Shown here piece by piece: positions 17,418 to 26,571 of a stretch of DNA of 64,000 bases. Source of the DNA: Clostridia bacterium (GTDB taxonomy: Bacteria > Bacillota > Clostridia > Oscillospirales > CAG-272); NCBI GenBank assembly GCA_017399105.1, contig JAFQEJ010000049.1, forward strand, positions 23,945 through 87,944, written 5' to 3'. The notes beneath the pieces are model-generated. The model was not told the DNA's origin and did not search any database. It saw only the letters and a program-made list of their open reading frames with translations. The position numbers and the translations under genes were made by a program. The stretch's first letter is position 1. Each line of letters starts with the position of its first letter.

Positions 17418-20084
17418 ATGACTAAAACATATATTCACGTCCTGTCCAACACCCACTGGGACAGAGAATGGTACATGTCTCACGAACAATATCTGGTGCG
17501 GCTGGTCTCGCTGATGGATCGGCTGCTCGATATTATGGAGAAAAAGTCCGACTACATTTTCATCTGCGACGGTCAGTTCTCGATGGTGGATGACTATCTG
17601 AAGGCACGTCCGGAAAATACAGATCGGGTTAAAGTACTTGTTTCTGAAGGACGGCTTGAGGTAGGGCCTTGGTTCACTCAACCTCTTGAAACGCTGGTCA
17701 GCGGAGAGGCGATGGTTCGCAATCTGCACTACGGCATTGAGGGAAGCAAAAAGCTGGGCGGTGCCATGCGATTCAGCTATGAGGTGGACGAGTTCGGTCA
17801 CGCATCCCAGACTCCTCAGGTGCTCCGCGGCTTCGGCATTGAGGGTGCGATTGCATGGAGAGGTGTTCCCGCAGGATCGAAGAGCGCCTTTGAATGGATG
17901 TCTCCCGACGGAACTTCTGTGATTATGCTGCGAACCAACTGCGGCTACGGTGAGGCAACGGCACTTCCTCAGTCGGAGGAAAATTACACCGAGATCATTG
18001 ACGAAAGCAAAATCGAACGTAAGGGACTTGCCGAGCGAGTACCGGACATGCTCAATATGAGAAAGCAGTGTGCAGAGATAGACACGCTCATGTGGCTCAA
18101 CGGAATCGATCACTCGTTCGCGCAGCCGGATGTGCTTGAGGTAATCGAGAAGATCAACAGCCTCTTCCCCGAGCTTGAAGTGCGCCAGACCACCTGTGAA
18201 GCATATTTTGAGGCGGTAAAGCGCGAATATGAAGCAAAGTCGCTCCCGATGGCTAAGGTTGAGGGGGAGCTGATGTATACAGCCGAACAGATTCTTGAAT
18301 CGACCCACGCCTGCCATCCGAGACAGAAGCAGCGTCACTATAAAACCGAGCGCTATCTGGAGAGACAGCTTGAGCCGACTGCAGCACTGGCATGGCTGGC
18401 AGACTTTGACCCCCGCACATGGGCACAGGACAGAGCATGGAAGTATGTGCTCGAAAATCATGCACATGACACGCTGGGATGCACCTCGGTCAACGAGGTT
18501 TATGAAGAGGCAATGGCGCGCTATTCCTGTGCACTCTCGCTTGCATCTCAGGTCAGCGAGGACTGCCGCCGCGATGTGATGTCACGCTTCGAAGGAAGCC
18601 GCCCGTCGCTCACTGTTTTCAACACTTCATCCTTTGAGGTGAAGGGGGTTCATACCTTCGAATTTGACATTCCCGAAGGATACGGACGCGAGAACTTTGC
18701 GCTGGAGGATGAGTGCGGCAACCGAATTCCGCTGGCACTGCTCTCGAAAGTGCCTACCCTTGATCTGCGCTTCAATCCCAAGCAGGGGCATCCGACACGC
18801 ACACCTGCCATCCATATCCGTGCTATGGCTGAGATCCCTGCGGTGGCGCCTTTTGGATGGAGACGCTTCAATTTCATTCCAAACGGAACCCGCACCTACT
18901 TCCCCAACCGCCGCAGTTTCCACTTCTCCCCCGAAGCAGGTGTAATGGAGAACGAGCATCTGCGCTGTGTGATCAATCCGAACGGCACCGTGGTCCTCAC
19001 CGACAAGGCAACCGGCAGAAGCTATCCCAATCAGTTTACCTTTGAGGACAACGGCGATGTGGAAAATGTCTACATTCATTTGACTCCTCTTGAGAATAAA
19101 ACGTTTTATTCCACAGGATGCGCCGCCGAAATCGCCATGCTTTATGACAACAGCCTTGGCTGCTGCTACGAGGTAAAGCTTAACATGCGAATTCCCGAGG
19201 GTGCAATTGGTAAGGATTCCCGCGATCCCCATACTGTTGAACTGCCCATCACACTCCTTCTGACACTGGGTAAAGGAGACCGTCATCTCGGAGCTGAGCT
19301 TACAATCGACAACCGCGCCAAGGAGCACCGTCTGCGCGTACTTTTCCCCACTCATCTCACCGAGGCTGCAAAATCCCGCGGAGGTCAACCCTTTGATGTG
19401 GTAGAGCGCTGCATTCACGAAGAAGAGAATATCGACGGACTCTTTGAACAGCCTTATCCTACCCATCCCATGCAGGATATCTGCGATGTCACAGGCAATA
19501 ACTGCGGTCTGACGGTAGCAGCTGAAGGCATTTACGAATATGAATGCATCGACAATGCAAGCCGCGCTCTTGCCCTCACCCTGCTGCGCTGCAACAATAC
19601 CATCGATAAGAGCATGCACTTTGATCTGACCGAAGCAGAGAATATCGGCAGCATCACCTATAAGCTTGCGCTCTTCCCTCACGGCGGCGACTGGCGAGAG
19701 GTCTACGGCAATGCGATTACCTATCTCACAAACCCTGTCTTCACCCTTGACCGGGCTCCCGAGGAATCGGTGATGGTTGACTACAAGCAGCCCGAGAAGA
19801 ATCTCCCCGACACCGGTGCGGCGGTAAAGCTGGAGGGTGAGCATCTGATGATCACCGCCGTCAAGAAGGCATATGGCAGAGATTCGCTGATCGTGCGTAT
19901 CCTCAACTATGGTAATGCTGCTGCAGATGGAAAGCTTTCGCTTGCCTTCCCCGGTATCGTGATGAAAGAAGCTTACGAAACTACGCTGGATGAGGAGCGG
20001 ATGGACAAGCTCGAAATTTGCGGAAACGAGACTGCATTCACGCTCAGAAAAGCGGGAGTTATGACGGTTGAGCTGGTGATGTAG
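17418..20084 (+). CDS. alpha-mannosidase, glycoside hydrolase family 38
   Basis: Probable retaining alpha-mannosidase acting on mannosides or host N-glycan fragments. 888 residues with no signal peptide, so cytoplasmic. The N-terminal GH38 barrel shows the zinc ligand motif NTHWDREWY (about residues 10-18), the nucleophile region YEVDEFGHASQ (about 131-141) and a late zinc-site LENHAHDTLGC. The C-terminal beta-domains follow. The ATG at 17418 has CGGAGG 5 bases upstream. A WG-repeat lipoprotein and a nucleoside phosphorylase follow closely in the same direction. Confidence 0.92.
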   Translation: MTKTYIHVLSNTHWDREWYMSHEQYLVRLVSLMDRLLDIMEKKSDYIFICDGQFSMVDDYLKARPENTDRVKVLVSEGRLEVGPWFTQPLETLVSGEAMVRNLHYGIEGSKKLGGAMRFSYEVDEFGHASQTPQVLRGFGIEGAIAWRGVPAGSKSAFEWMSPDGTSVIMLRTNCGYGEATALPQSEENYTEIIDESKIERKGLAERVPDMLNMRKQCAEIDTLMWLNGIDHSFAQPDVLEVIEKINSLFPELEVRQTTCEAYFEAVKREYEAKSLPMAKVEGELMYTAEQILESTHACHPRQKQRHYKTERYLERQLEPTAALAWLADFDPRTWAQDRAWKYVLENHAHDTLGCTSVNEVYEEAMARYSCALSLASQVSEDCRRDVMSRFEGSRPSLTVFNTSSFEVKGVHTFEFDIPEGYGRENFALEDECGNRIPLALLSKVPTLDLRFNPKQGHPTRTPAIHIRAMAEIPAVAPFGWRRFNFIPNGTRTYFPNRRSFHFSPEAGVMENEHLRCVINPNGTVVLTDKATGRSYPNQFTFEDNGDVENVYIHLTPLENKTFYSTGCAAEIAMLYDNSLGCCYEVKLNMRIPEGAIGKDSRDPHTVELPITLLLTLGKGDRHLGAELTIDNRAKEHRLRVLFPTHLTEAAKSRGGQPFDVVERCIHEEENIDGLFEQPYPTHPMQDICDVTGNNCGLTVAAEGIYEYECIDNASRALALTLLRCNNTIDKSMHFDLTEAENIGSITYKLALFPHGGDWREVYGNAITYLTNPVFTLDRAPEESVMVDYKQPEKNLPDTGAAVKLEGEHLMITAVKKAYGRDSLIVRILNYGNAAADGKLSLAFPGIVMKEAYETTLDEERMDKLEICGNETAFTLRKAGVMTVELVM

Positions 20085-20085
20085 G

Positions 20086-21141
20086 ATGAAAATAGGATTT
20101 TTCATCCTGCTGGCACTGTTTACCCTCTTATTAATTGGATGTGAAAACGTCAAATCCGACACAGCCGAAACCACATATGCTTCCGAAACTATAGCTGACA
20201 CAGAAACGATTGATCTCGCTGTCCTCGGTAAGACCGATCCCGAAATTGCGGCGCAGTATGAAAAGTTTAAGTTTGCTGATGCCAACATCACAACTACTGT
20301 GCAAAAGGCGCCGCGTATGCAGTACACAGAACCAATCACCTTTCGGCTCAATGAAAAGACAGTAACAGTCAATCTGCCTGTTTTCACGGGGATTCCCTCA
20401 TGGACAGTTTCGTTTTGGCATGCCCGCAATAATTTTCGCAACGGCAGGGTGGGAGTACAGGTTGTTTTGGAGAACAATACCTTCCCCTATTTTCTCATTG
20501 ACAAAACGGGGAAGCTGCTTGATGAGGATTACGAATATCCCACAACCAATGAGATTGACCGTGATATTCCCATCACCTATACCGGGGATACATTACAACA
20601 TGGCAGTGAGGACATATATTGCAAAGGCTTGATGACGCGGGACGGAGAAATCATCACTGATGATATATTCAAGGATATCGGCAACTTTGTCGAAGGTCAT
20701 GCGGGCGCGATTCTAGATGGCGAAGAACGGATTGATGTAATCGTCGATACTTCCGGCAACATTGTTTGTACACTTCCACAGGAATTTGGGAATCTGACAT
20801 ATCACACCGGTGCTGTGATCGGTAAAGGTGTAGTCAGAAGAAGCTGCCTTGATTCAAATGGCAGTCAGATCTGCTATCTTTACAGCTTCAAGGGTGAGCG
20901 AATCAGCGACGGCTATCTCTACATCAGCGGCTACACCGACGGCATTGCCTTTATTGTTACCAAAGACCAAAAGCTTGGCTTCATCGACGAGCTTGGCAAT
21001 ATACTGCTGGAGCCCTGCATCGAGTATGACGACATCATGTATCCCTTCGATGCCGAATATTATCCCGATTCCTTTATGGAGGGCACGATCATCCTTCCCA
21101 TTAGCGGAGAAATGGCGATTATCGTGGTGGAGCAGAATTAA
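20086..21141 (+). CDS. lipoprotein with WG (KWG-like) repeats
   Basis: 351 residues. The N-terminus is a lipoprotein signal peptide ending in the lipobox LIGC (about residues 16-19), so the mature protein is anchored outside the membrane. The middle and C-terminus contain WG-like repeats such as FLIDKTGKLLDEDYEY, VIVDTSGNIVC and GFIDELGNILLEPCIEYDDI, which are predicted beta-rich binding modules. The gene starts one base after the mannosidase stop, so the two are probably coupled. Function is unknown; surface binding of a ligand or wall polymer is a guess. Confidence 0.8.
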   Translation: MKIGFFILLALFTLLLIGCENVKSDTAETTYASETIADTETIDLAVLGKTDPEIAAQYEKFKFADANITTTVQKAPRMQYTEPITFRLNEKTVTVNLPVFTGIPSWTVSFWHARNNFRNGRVGVQVVLENNTFPYFLIDKTGKLLDEDYEYPTTNEIDRDIPITYTGDTLQHGSEDIYCKGLMTRDGEIITDDIFKDIGNFVEGHAGAILDGEERIDVIVDTSGNIVCTLPQEFGNLTYHTGAVIGKGVVRRSCLDSNGSQICYLYSFKGERISDGYLYISGYTDGIAFIVTKDQKLGFIDELGNILLEPCIEYDDIMYPFDAEYYPDSFMEGTIILPISGEMAIIVVEQN

Positions 21142-21157
21142 CGAAAGGAAACCTTCA

Positions 21158-21913
21158 ATGAGCATCATCCATACATTTGACAACAACAGCGAAGAAATTA
21201 TCCATCCAAGCGCAATCATCGAGAAAATCGAAAACTTTCCCGAAACGGTAATTGCCTCTTTTTCATGCAGATTCACCGAACTGTTTCACGCTGTTTTTGA
21301 AATGAAGCAGATCAGCCATATGGTGGCAGGCGGAGGACGTATTCCGATTTATCAATTCGAATACAAGGGGCAGTCACTGGGATATTATCAGACCATTCTG
21401 GGCGGTCCCGCATCGGCTGCACTTTTGGAAGAGATTCTTGCAAAAGGCGGAAAGAATGTGCTTTATTTCGGCTCCTGCGGGTCGCTTGACAAGACGATTA
21501 CCGGCGGTCATCTCATTGTTCCGACCTCAGCTTACCGCGATGAGGGAACCAGTTATCATTATGCACCGCCCGACGATTACATTGAGATTGAAACTGCCGG
21601 CAGGCTTGCGGAGATTTTCGACGAGCTGGGAGTCAGGTACCACAAGACCAAAACCTGGACAACCGATGCCTTCTACCGTGAAACAAGAAACGGCATGGAA
21701 GCGCGGAAAAAGGAAGGCTGTTCGGTGGTTGAGATGGAGTGCGCTTCGGTCATGGCGGCAGGCAGCTTCAGAGGGGCAAGCATCTATCAATTCCTGTATA
21801 CTGCCGACTGCCTTGACAGCAGCGAGTGGAATACGGGAATCCTCGGCAGGATGCCCGATGATCTGCGAGAGAGCATCATGAAGATCGCCCTCGAAACAGC
21901 GATACGGATATAA
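21158..21913 (+). CDS. nucleoside phosphorylase (PNP/UDP phosphorylase family)
   Basis: 251 residues. The phosphorylase-1 fold is suggested by GGPASAALLEEIL, the phosphate-binding YFGSCGSLDKTI and the nucleoside-site motif SVVEMECASVMAAG. AAAGGAAA lies upstream of ATG 21158; reading further upstream in frame runs inside the lipoprotein gene and is rejected. Likely cleaves purine or uridine nucleosides with phosphate. It is the last gene of the rightward operon and ends at a hairpin shared with the XRE gene. Confidence 0.85.
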   Translation: MSIIHTFDNNSEEIIHPSAIIEKIENFPETVIASFSCRFTELFHAVFEMKQISHMVAGGGRIPIYQFEYKGQSLGYYQTILGGPASAALLEEILAKGGKNVLYFGSCGSLDKTITGGHLIVPTSAYRDEGTSYHYAPPDDYIEIETAGRLAEIFDELGVRYHKTKTWTTDAFYRETRNGMEARKKEGCSVVEMECASVMAAGSFRGASIYQFLYTADCLDSSEWNTGILGRMPDDLRESIMKIALETAIRI

Positions 21914-21918
21914 TTTTT

Positions 21919-21945
21919 CAGGCGACAGATTTGTTCTGCCGCCTG
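21919..21945. terminator. Bidirectional terminator
   Basis: CAGGCG-A-CAGA pairs with TCTG-C-CGCCTG, followed by TTTTGTTT on the plus strand. It separates the convergent nucleoside phosphorylase and XRE genes. Confidence 0.82.
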
Positions 21946-21951
21946 TTTTGT

Positions 21952-23040
21952 TTAATCACTGATCATTTTTTTAAAATCTTCCCTCTCCCGCAGAGGATCG
22001 TACACCTTGGATTCCCGCAGTTCCTCCTTCATGTAGTACACCATATCATGCTCCCAAAGACAGTCGGACCAGTCATGCTCACAGAGGCTGAGCAGCGGAC
22101 AGGTGAAGCTTGACTTTCCACAGCGGCAGACTGCATCATAGCGCGCGGCGTGTATCATGGCTTTGGCGAGATAGTCCATTGCGCGTTCGGCATCCCCCTG
22201 CTTTATGGCATGCTGGGCGCGTTTTGTATCGATGTGATAGAGATTCCACTCAAAGCCGAGATAGTTGCCGTCGGGGATGAACAGCTTGATGACCGCCTCT
22301 TCAGCATCCAATGCGGCAAGGACGGAAGGATCGCTCGTATCGCCAAAATGCCAGATGTTTCCAAAGCGTCGGCAGAGCTCATTCATGCTGTCATAGAGCA
22401 TTCGCTGCCGATGAGCATGACGCTCCTCTCCCTCAAGACAGAGCTCCAGCGCGTCATCCCGTCTCTGCCCCTTTTTCTCGGGGAAAAGCTCGGCGTATTT
22501 TTTCGCTTCATCGGGGCGATTCAGATACTTCAGATCGAGAACGATGCCCCAGAGCGCGTTTTCACGGAGTCCTTCATCACAGCTTTCCTCTAAGACAGTG
22601 AGATAGTGCTTCAGCGAGGACTCAAGCATCTCGTAAAAATAATCGAGCGAGCCGCCGTTTCGGTAATTTTCGTCGAAGGCAATATAGTATTCATTTGCGG
22701 CAAGCCACTCTACATATCTGAGCTCGCCCGGATATTCAGTGACCGCCTGTTTGGAGATGCGATAGTTTGCTTCTTTATCATCCGCCTTCCAGTATTCGTG
22801 ATAAGCGGCATCAAATTCGGCTTTTCTTGCATCCGAAACCGCCTCATTCAATCCCAGCAGCTCGTCTGCACTCACATGGAGCAGCTTGGTCAGCGGGCCA
22901 ATGAGCGCAAGATCGGGACTGGATACGCCGCACTCCCACTTTGAGATCGCCTGATAGGAGACATTGAGATAATTTGCCAGCTTTTCCTGGGTGAGATCGT
23001 TTTTCTTTCGCAGATCTTTGATTCGTTCGCCTATGGTCAT
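21952..23040 (-). CDS. XRE-family transcriptional regulator with helical-repeat C-terminus
   Basis: 362 residues. Residues 1-65 form a Cro/CI-type helix-turn-helix (IKDLRKKNDLTQEKLANYLNVSYQAISKWECG). The rest is alpha-helical and TPR-like, as in several Clostridia regulators that sense peptides or metabolites. A cluster near the C-terminus (CRCGKSSFTCPLLSLCEHDW) is cysteine-rich. AGGAG lies before the ATG and a consensus promoter lies about 80 bases upstream. Target genes cannot be named. Confidence 0.83.
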   Translation of the reverse strand: MTIGERIKDLRKKNDLTQEKLANYLNVSYQAISKWECGVSSPDLALIGPLTKLLHVSADELLGLNEAVSDARKAEFDAAYHEYWKADDKEANYRISKQAVTEYPGELRYVEWLAANEYYIAFDENYRNGGSLDYFYEMLESSLKHYLTVLEESCDEGLRENALWGIVLDLKYLNRPDEAKKYAELFPEKKGQRRDDALELCLEGEERHAHRQRMLYDSMNELCRRFGNIWHFGDTSDPSVLAALDAEEAVIKLFIPDGNYLGFEWNLYHIDTKRAQHAIKQGDAERAMDYLAKAMIHAARYDAVCRCGKSSFTCPLLSLCEHDWSDCLWEHDMVYYMKEELRESKVYDPLREREDFKKMISD

Positions 23041-23111
23041 ATGATCAACTCCTGTTCATAAGATTGCGTATGCTTGCCGGCAGCTTGCATTATTCTTTGT
23101 TTTGTGCTACC

Positions 23112-23140
23112 ATTATAACAAATTCCAAAGGCATTGACAA
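23112..23140 (-). promoter_or_regulatory. Sigma-A promoter for the XRE gene
   Basis: On the minus strand TTGTCA and TATAAT are separated by 17 bases. Confidence 0.8.
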
Positions 23141-23198
23141 TAACCCGTTTTTTTCATGGGACTCAACCGGGAGTAGAGAAGGATTTATCCGAAGCCTC

Positions 23199-23229
23199 TT
23201 GACTTTCACCCCGCGTCAAATGCTACACT
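23199..23229 (+). promoter_or_regulatory. MerR-type promoter with 19-bp spacer and internal dyad
   Basis: TTGACT and TACACT are separated by 19 bases, the overlong spacing that MerR-family activators correct. An inverted repeat TTGAC...GTCAA lies within the spacer. It is upstream of the MerR gene, so autoregulation is likely. Confidence 0.75.
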
Positions 23230-23251
23230 ACCCCCGAAAGGAGCTGATTCT

Positions 23252-24169
23252 ATGCGGATGAAAGAGGTTTGCGAGAGAACCGGGCTGACCGATCGTGCGG
23301 TGCGGCTTTACATCGACAGCGGGCTGCTGACGCCCGAGCGGGTGCGCATGTATTCAGGCCGAAGCTCTATCCACTTCAGCGAAGAAGATGTTGCAGTGCT
23401 CGACTCGGTAGCGGTGCTCAGAAAGGCAGGCTTTTCCATCGCCGACATCAAGCGGATGATGGACATTCCCTGTGATATTCCCGCCGTAATTGCCGCCCAT
23501 CGCCGTGCGCTCGAAGCTGATATCGCCGACAAAAAGGCGATCCTTGCGACTCTTTCGGGGGTAAGCACGGCTGCGGTAAGCTATACCGAGGTCGCGGAGA
23601 TTCTGCGTGCATCGGCTCCTCCGACTACAATTCCCAAGGAGGATCACAGCATGAGTATCAAGGAAATCACACGCATCATCAAAGGAAGAATTCCATCGCT
23701 TCTCGCCCTTGCGGCAATGCTCTTCGGCATAGAAAATCTTCTGTCGCTGGGTATCCGCGCAGCCTTTGCCGAGCTGACCCTTTCATCAGGCGGAGGCTAC
23801 ACCATCGGCTACGCAAGCATTTATGAGCCGCCCTTCGTCATTTTCGCCTTAACCCCCTTTGTGCTTTTAACGGCGGCGGCAGTGCTGCTTCTCATTCACA
23901 TCATCGGAGGCAGGCAAAAATGGCTGATCGGCGCACTGATCTGTGGTATTCTATCGGCGGCATCGTTCTTTATTCTGCCTGCCGATGTAGCCGAGCGGCT
24001 GTATTTATTTGAATTTCTCGATTATCGTTATTCCTTCATGCACGGCATTCTGTACAGTACGAGCGACGGGTTCGATCTTTTCATCAAAACGCTGAAGTTT
24101 ATCCCGCATCTGATCGCTGCTGCGCTGGCTGTAGTTGGACTGGTGTGCGAGAAGGAAATAACCGAATAA
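23252..24169 (+). CDS. MerR-family regulator fused to a membrane domain
   Basis: 305 residues. The N-terminus (1-70) is a MerR winged helix (MKEVCERTGLTDRAVRLYIDSGL). A short dimerisation helix follows, then an uncharacterised region with four or so hydrophobic segments (about 145-300). GAAAGGAG lies before the ATG. A DNA-binding protein anchored in the membrane could sense an envelope signal directly. An internal ATG near 23652 has its own GGAGG, so a separate membrane-only product is possible. Confidence 0.85.
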   Translation: MRMKEVCERTGLTDRAVRLYIDSGLLTPERVRMYSGRSSIHFSEEDVAVLDSVAVLRKAGFSIADIKRMMDIPCDIPAVIAAHRRALEADIADKKAILATLSGVSTAAVSYTEVAEILRASAPPTTIPKEDHSMSIKEITRIIKGRIPSLLALAAMLFGIENLLSLGIRAAFAELTLSSGGGYTIGYASIYEPPFVIFALTPFVLLTAAAVLLLIHIIGGRQKWLIGALICGILSAASFFILPADVAERLYLFEFLDYRYSFMHGILYSTSDGFDLFIKTLKFIPHLIAAALAVVGLVCEKEITE

Positions 24170-24172
24170 ATC

Positions 24173-24207
24173 AAAATGCGCTCTGATTCTTGGTCAGAGC
24201 GCATTTT
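24173..24207. terminator. Bidirectional terminator
   Basis: A perfect 14-bp stem (AAAATGCGCTCTGA with TCAGAGCGCATTTT) with T-runs on both sides. It serves the convergent MerR and cysK genes. Confidence 0.92.
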
Positions 24208-24208
24208 T

Positions 24209-25135
24209 CTATTCAAACATCGCTGTGGACAGATACCGCTCACCGGTATCGGGGAGGAGCGCCACAATGATCTTACCTTTGTTTTCGGGACGTTTCGCCA
24301 GTTCTGCAGCAGCCCACACGGCGGCACCGGCTGAGATGCCGACGAGAATGCCTTCCTTCTGTGCAAGCTCTCTGCCTGTCACATAGGCGGCCTCGTTTTC
24401 CACAGTCATCACCTCGTCGCAGACCGAAAGATCGAGATTTTCGGGGATAAAGTTGGCGCCGATGCCCTGTATACCGTGGGGGCCTGCAACGCCTTTGGTG
24501 ATCAGCGGAGAGGATGACGGCTCGACTGCAACCACCTTGACGGCTGGATTCTGCGCCTTGAGATAGCGTCCGATGCCGCTGACCGTACCGCCTGTGCCTG
24601 CACCTGCCACAAAGATATCCACCTCACCGTCGGTATCCTGCCAGATTTCGGGACCTGTTGAAGCCTCATGCGCTGCGGGATTGGCAGGATTATCGAACTG
24701 ACCGGGGATAAAACTGTTCGGGATGTTATTTGCCATCTCCTCGGCTTTAGCGACAGCTCCCTGCATGCCGAGTGCACCTTCGGTGAGGACAATTTCAGCT
24801 CCGTAGGCAGCAAGCAGCTTGCGGCGCTCAATACTCATGGTATCGGGCATGGTGAGAATGACCTTATAGCCTTTGGAGGCAGCCACAGCCGCTAGACCGA
24901 TGCCGGTGTTTCCGCTGGTCGGCTCAATGATGACGGCACCTTCATGGATCAGTCCCTTTTCCTCGGCATCTGCAATCATTGAAGCGGCGACGCGATCCTT
25001 CACGCTTCCGGCGGGATTGAAATATTCCAGCTTGGCGAGGACGGTGGCTTCAAGGCTGTGATTATTCATATAGTTGGTGAGCTTCATCAGCGGTGTTTTT
25101 CCGATGAGCTCGGTGACATTGTTGTATATCTTCAT
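24209..25135 (-). CDS. cysK: cysteine synthase A (O-acetylserine sulfhydrylase)
   Basis: PLP enzyme making cysteine from O-acetylserine and sulfide. 308 residues. The PLP lysine is in [10 protein letters not shown] (about residue 46), the substrate loop is [12 protein letters not shown], and the phosphate-binding loop is [13 protein letters not shown]. The C-terminus shows [11 protein letters not shown] and [12 protein letters not shown]. It is monocistronic, with its own promoter and a strong terminator. Confidence 0.96.
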   Translation of the reverse strand: MKIYNNVTELIGKTPLMKLTNYMNNHSLEATVLAKLEYFNPAGSVKDRVAASMIADAEEKGLIHEGAVIIEPTSGNTGIGLAAVAASKGYKVILTMPDTMSIERRKLLAAYGAEIVLTEGALGMQGAVAKAEEMANNIPNSFIPGQFDNPANPAAHEASTGPEIWQDTDGEVDIFVAGAGTGGTVSGIGRYLKAQNPAVKVVAVEPSSSPLITKGVAGPHGIQGIGANFIPENLDLSVCDEVMTVENEAAYVTGRELAQKEGILVGISAGAAVWAAAELAKRPENKGKIIVALLPDTGERYLSTAMFE

Positions 25136-25169
25136 GTGTGCACCTCACTTTTTTGGTTCTGATAGAATT

Positions 25170-25198
25170 ATGATAACAGAATCAGCTGCGGCTGTCAA
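25170..25198 (-). promoter_or_regulatory. Sigma-A promoter for cysK
   Basis: On the minus strand TTGACA and TATCAT are separated by 17 bases. I see no T-box or other riboswitch between it and cysK. Confidence 0.85.
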
Positions 25199-25231
25199 GA
25201 GGGTGAAGCATTCCGCCTTTCACTCTATACC

Positions 25232-25260
25232 TTGATTTATTGATAAGTTTATTGTATAAT
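25232..25260 (+). promoter_or_regulatory. Sigma-A promoter for the methyltransferase
   Basis: TTGATT and TATAAT are separated by 17 bases. Confidence 0.82.
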
Positions 25261-25340
25261 GGATTAACTGAAATATCGGATAGCTTCACATGTCCGAATA
25301 TATGCGGTTAAATGAAATCGAACTGAATGAGGTGAAGCCT

Positions 25341-26135
25341 GTGAGTAAAAGAATCGAAATAGTGAAGTCATTTTACGATGAGAGAAATGAAGATACAAGA
25401 TTGAATCGCTCAAGACACGGGCAGCTGGAATATATCACCACAATGGAGTATATCCATCGCTATGTGACTGATGGTGCAAAAATTCTTGAAATCGGTGCTG
25501 GAACCGGAAGATATTCAATTGCGCTTGCCAAAGAAGGCTATCATGTAACTGCAGTGGAATTGGTTGACAGCAATCTTGATGTGCTGAAAGCCAACAGCAG
25601 AGAGCTCAACAATCTGCAAGCCTATCAGGGAGACGCATTGGACCTTTCAAAATTTTCGGACGGTGAATTTGATATCATATTATCATTTGGACCGATGTAT
25701 CATCTTTTTGATAAAAACGATGTTGATAAGGCAATTAATGAAGCGATTCGGGTAACAAAAGAAAACGGAATCATTATGGTCGCATTTCTTTCGGTGTGTG
25801 CAGTGCTCTTTAACAGCTATTTTAACGGCAGACTGATTGAAGGGCTCAAAGAAAACTTTACGGATGAATATGAAGTGAAGCATTTCGAAAAGCAGCTCTT
25901 TACCGGATATGATATAGCAGAATTTGAAAGGCTTTTTGTCGACAAAAAAGTGGATTATTTGTCTACTGCAGCTTCAGACAGTCTGCTGGACCTTGTGGAA
26001 GACCGACGTGATTTTGCAATGTCAGAGGAAGACTTCAATGCGTTTGTTCAGTACCATTTGGCAACCTGTGAAAAAAGAGAATTGCTTGGTTGTTCAAGTC
26101 ACTTGCTATATATTTGCAGAAAAAGACAAATATAA
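25341..26135 (+). CDS. class I SAM-dependent methyltransferase
   Basis: 264 residues from the GTG start. Motif I (KILEIGAGTGRYSIALA), the acidic loop (AVELVDSN), motif II/III (YQGDALDLSKF) and DIILSFGPMYHL are typical of small-molecule methyltransferases. I prefer GTG 25341 because GAGGTG lies 6 bases upstream; ATG 25290 is an alternative. Codon use is noticeably more AT-rich than the neighbours, which suggests recent transfer. The substrate is not predictable. Confidence 0.85.
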   Translation: MSKRIEIVKSFYDERNEDTRLNRSRHGQLEYITTMEYIHRYVTDGAKILEIGAGTGRYSIALAKEGYHVTAVELVDSNLDVLKANSRELNNLQAYQGDALDLSKFSDGEFDIILSFGPMYHLFDKNDVDKAINEAIRVTKENGIIMVAFLSVCAVLFNSYFNGRLIEGLKENFTDEYEVKHFEKQLFTGYDIAEFERLFVDKKVDYLSTAASDSLLDLVEDRRDFAMSEEDFNAFVQYHLATCEKRELLGCSSHLLYICRKRQI

Positions 26136-26175
26136 GATTCCGAATGCACCACTATAAATCTGACGGAGGTATAAC

Positions 26176-26487
26176 ATGAAACGATTCTTCATCCTACTTC
26201 TTCCGCTTATACTCTTTTCATCCTGCAATGCACATATCGGCGCACAACAGTATGATGTCCCGTGGTGGATGATCTTTATTCCGACGGTTGTTTTTCTGGC
26301 AGCGATCTGGTATTTCTACGGAAAACATCTGGCAAAGAAGGAATTTGTCTGTCCCATATGCGGCGGACGATTCACTCCGTCATGGTATAAAGCAGCCTTT
26401 GCCATCCACTTCAATGACGATCGGGTGTTCACCTGCCCGCACTGCCATCATCGCGGCTTCTGCACCCCTGAGAAAAAAGGAAAATAA
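26176..26487 (+). CDS. small lipoprotein with one membrane segment and a zinc-ribbon-like tail
   Basis: 103 residues. A signal peptide ends at SSC (about residue 16), followed by a hydrophobic segment (about 30-48). The tail has two Cys pairs, CPIC and CPHC, spaced about 37 residues apart, as in a treble-clef or zinc-ribbon fold. CGGAGG lies 6 bases before the ATG. If the first segment is a lipoprotein signal, the second hydrophobic segment would return the metal site to the cytoplasm. Function unknown. Confidence 0.72.
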   Translation: MKRFFILLLPLILFSSCNAHIGAQQYDVPWWMIFIPTVVFLAAIWYFYGKHLAKKEFVCPICGGRFTPSWYKAAFAIHFNDDRVFTCPHCHHRGFCTPEKKGK

Positions 26488-26520
26488 GATAGCCACCAGT
26501 ACCCATATCGGGTCAAAAAC

Positions 26521-26558
26521 AGAGACTGTCGCAGAACAACAGCACCGCGGCAGTCTCT
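26521..26558. terminator. Terminator between convergent genes
   Basis: AGAGACTG-T-CGC pairs with GCG-G-CAGTCTCT. The minus-strand side is followed by TGTTTTTG, so it best serves the GH32 gene. Confidence 0.78.
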
Positions 26559-26571
26559 TATTACTTTATAC

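Noticed and set aside
17316..20477. Minus-strand frames of 383 and 616 codons
   Set aside because: They are antisense to the GH38 gene, which has a consensus promoter and all expected motifs.
20849..21157. N-terminal extension of the nucleoside phosphorylase
   Set aside because: The extra 103 codons overlap the upstream lipoprotein in another frame, and a good ribosome-binding site precedes ATG 21158.
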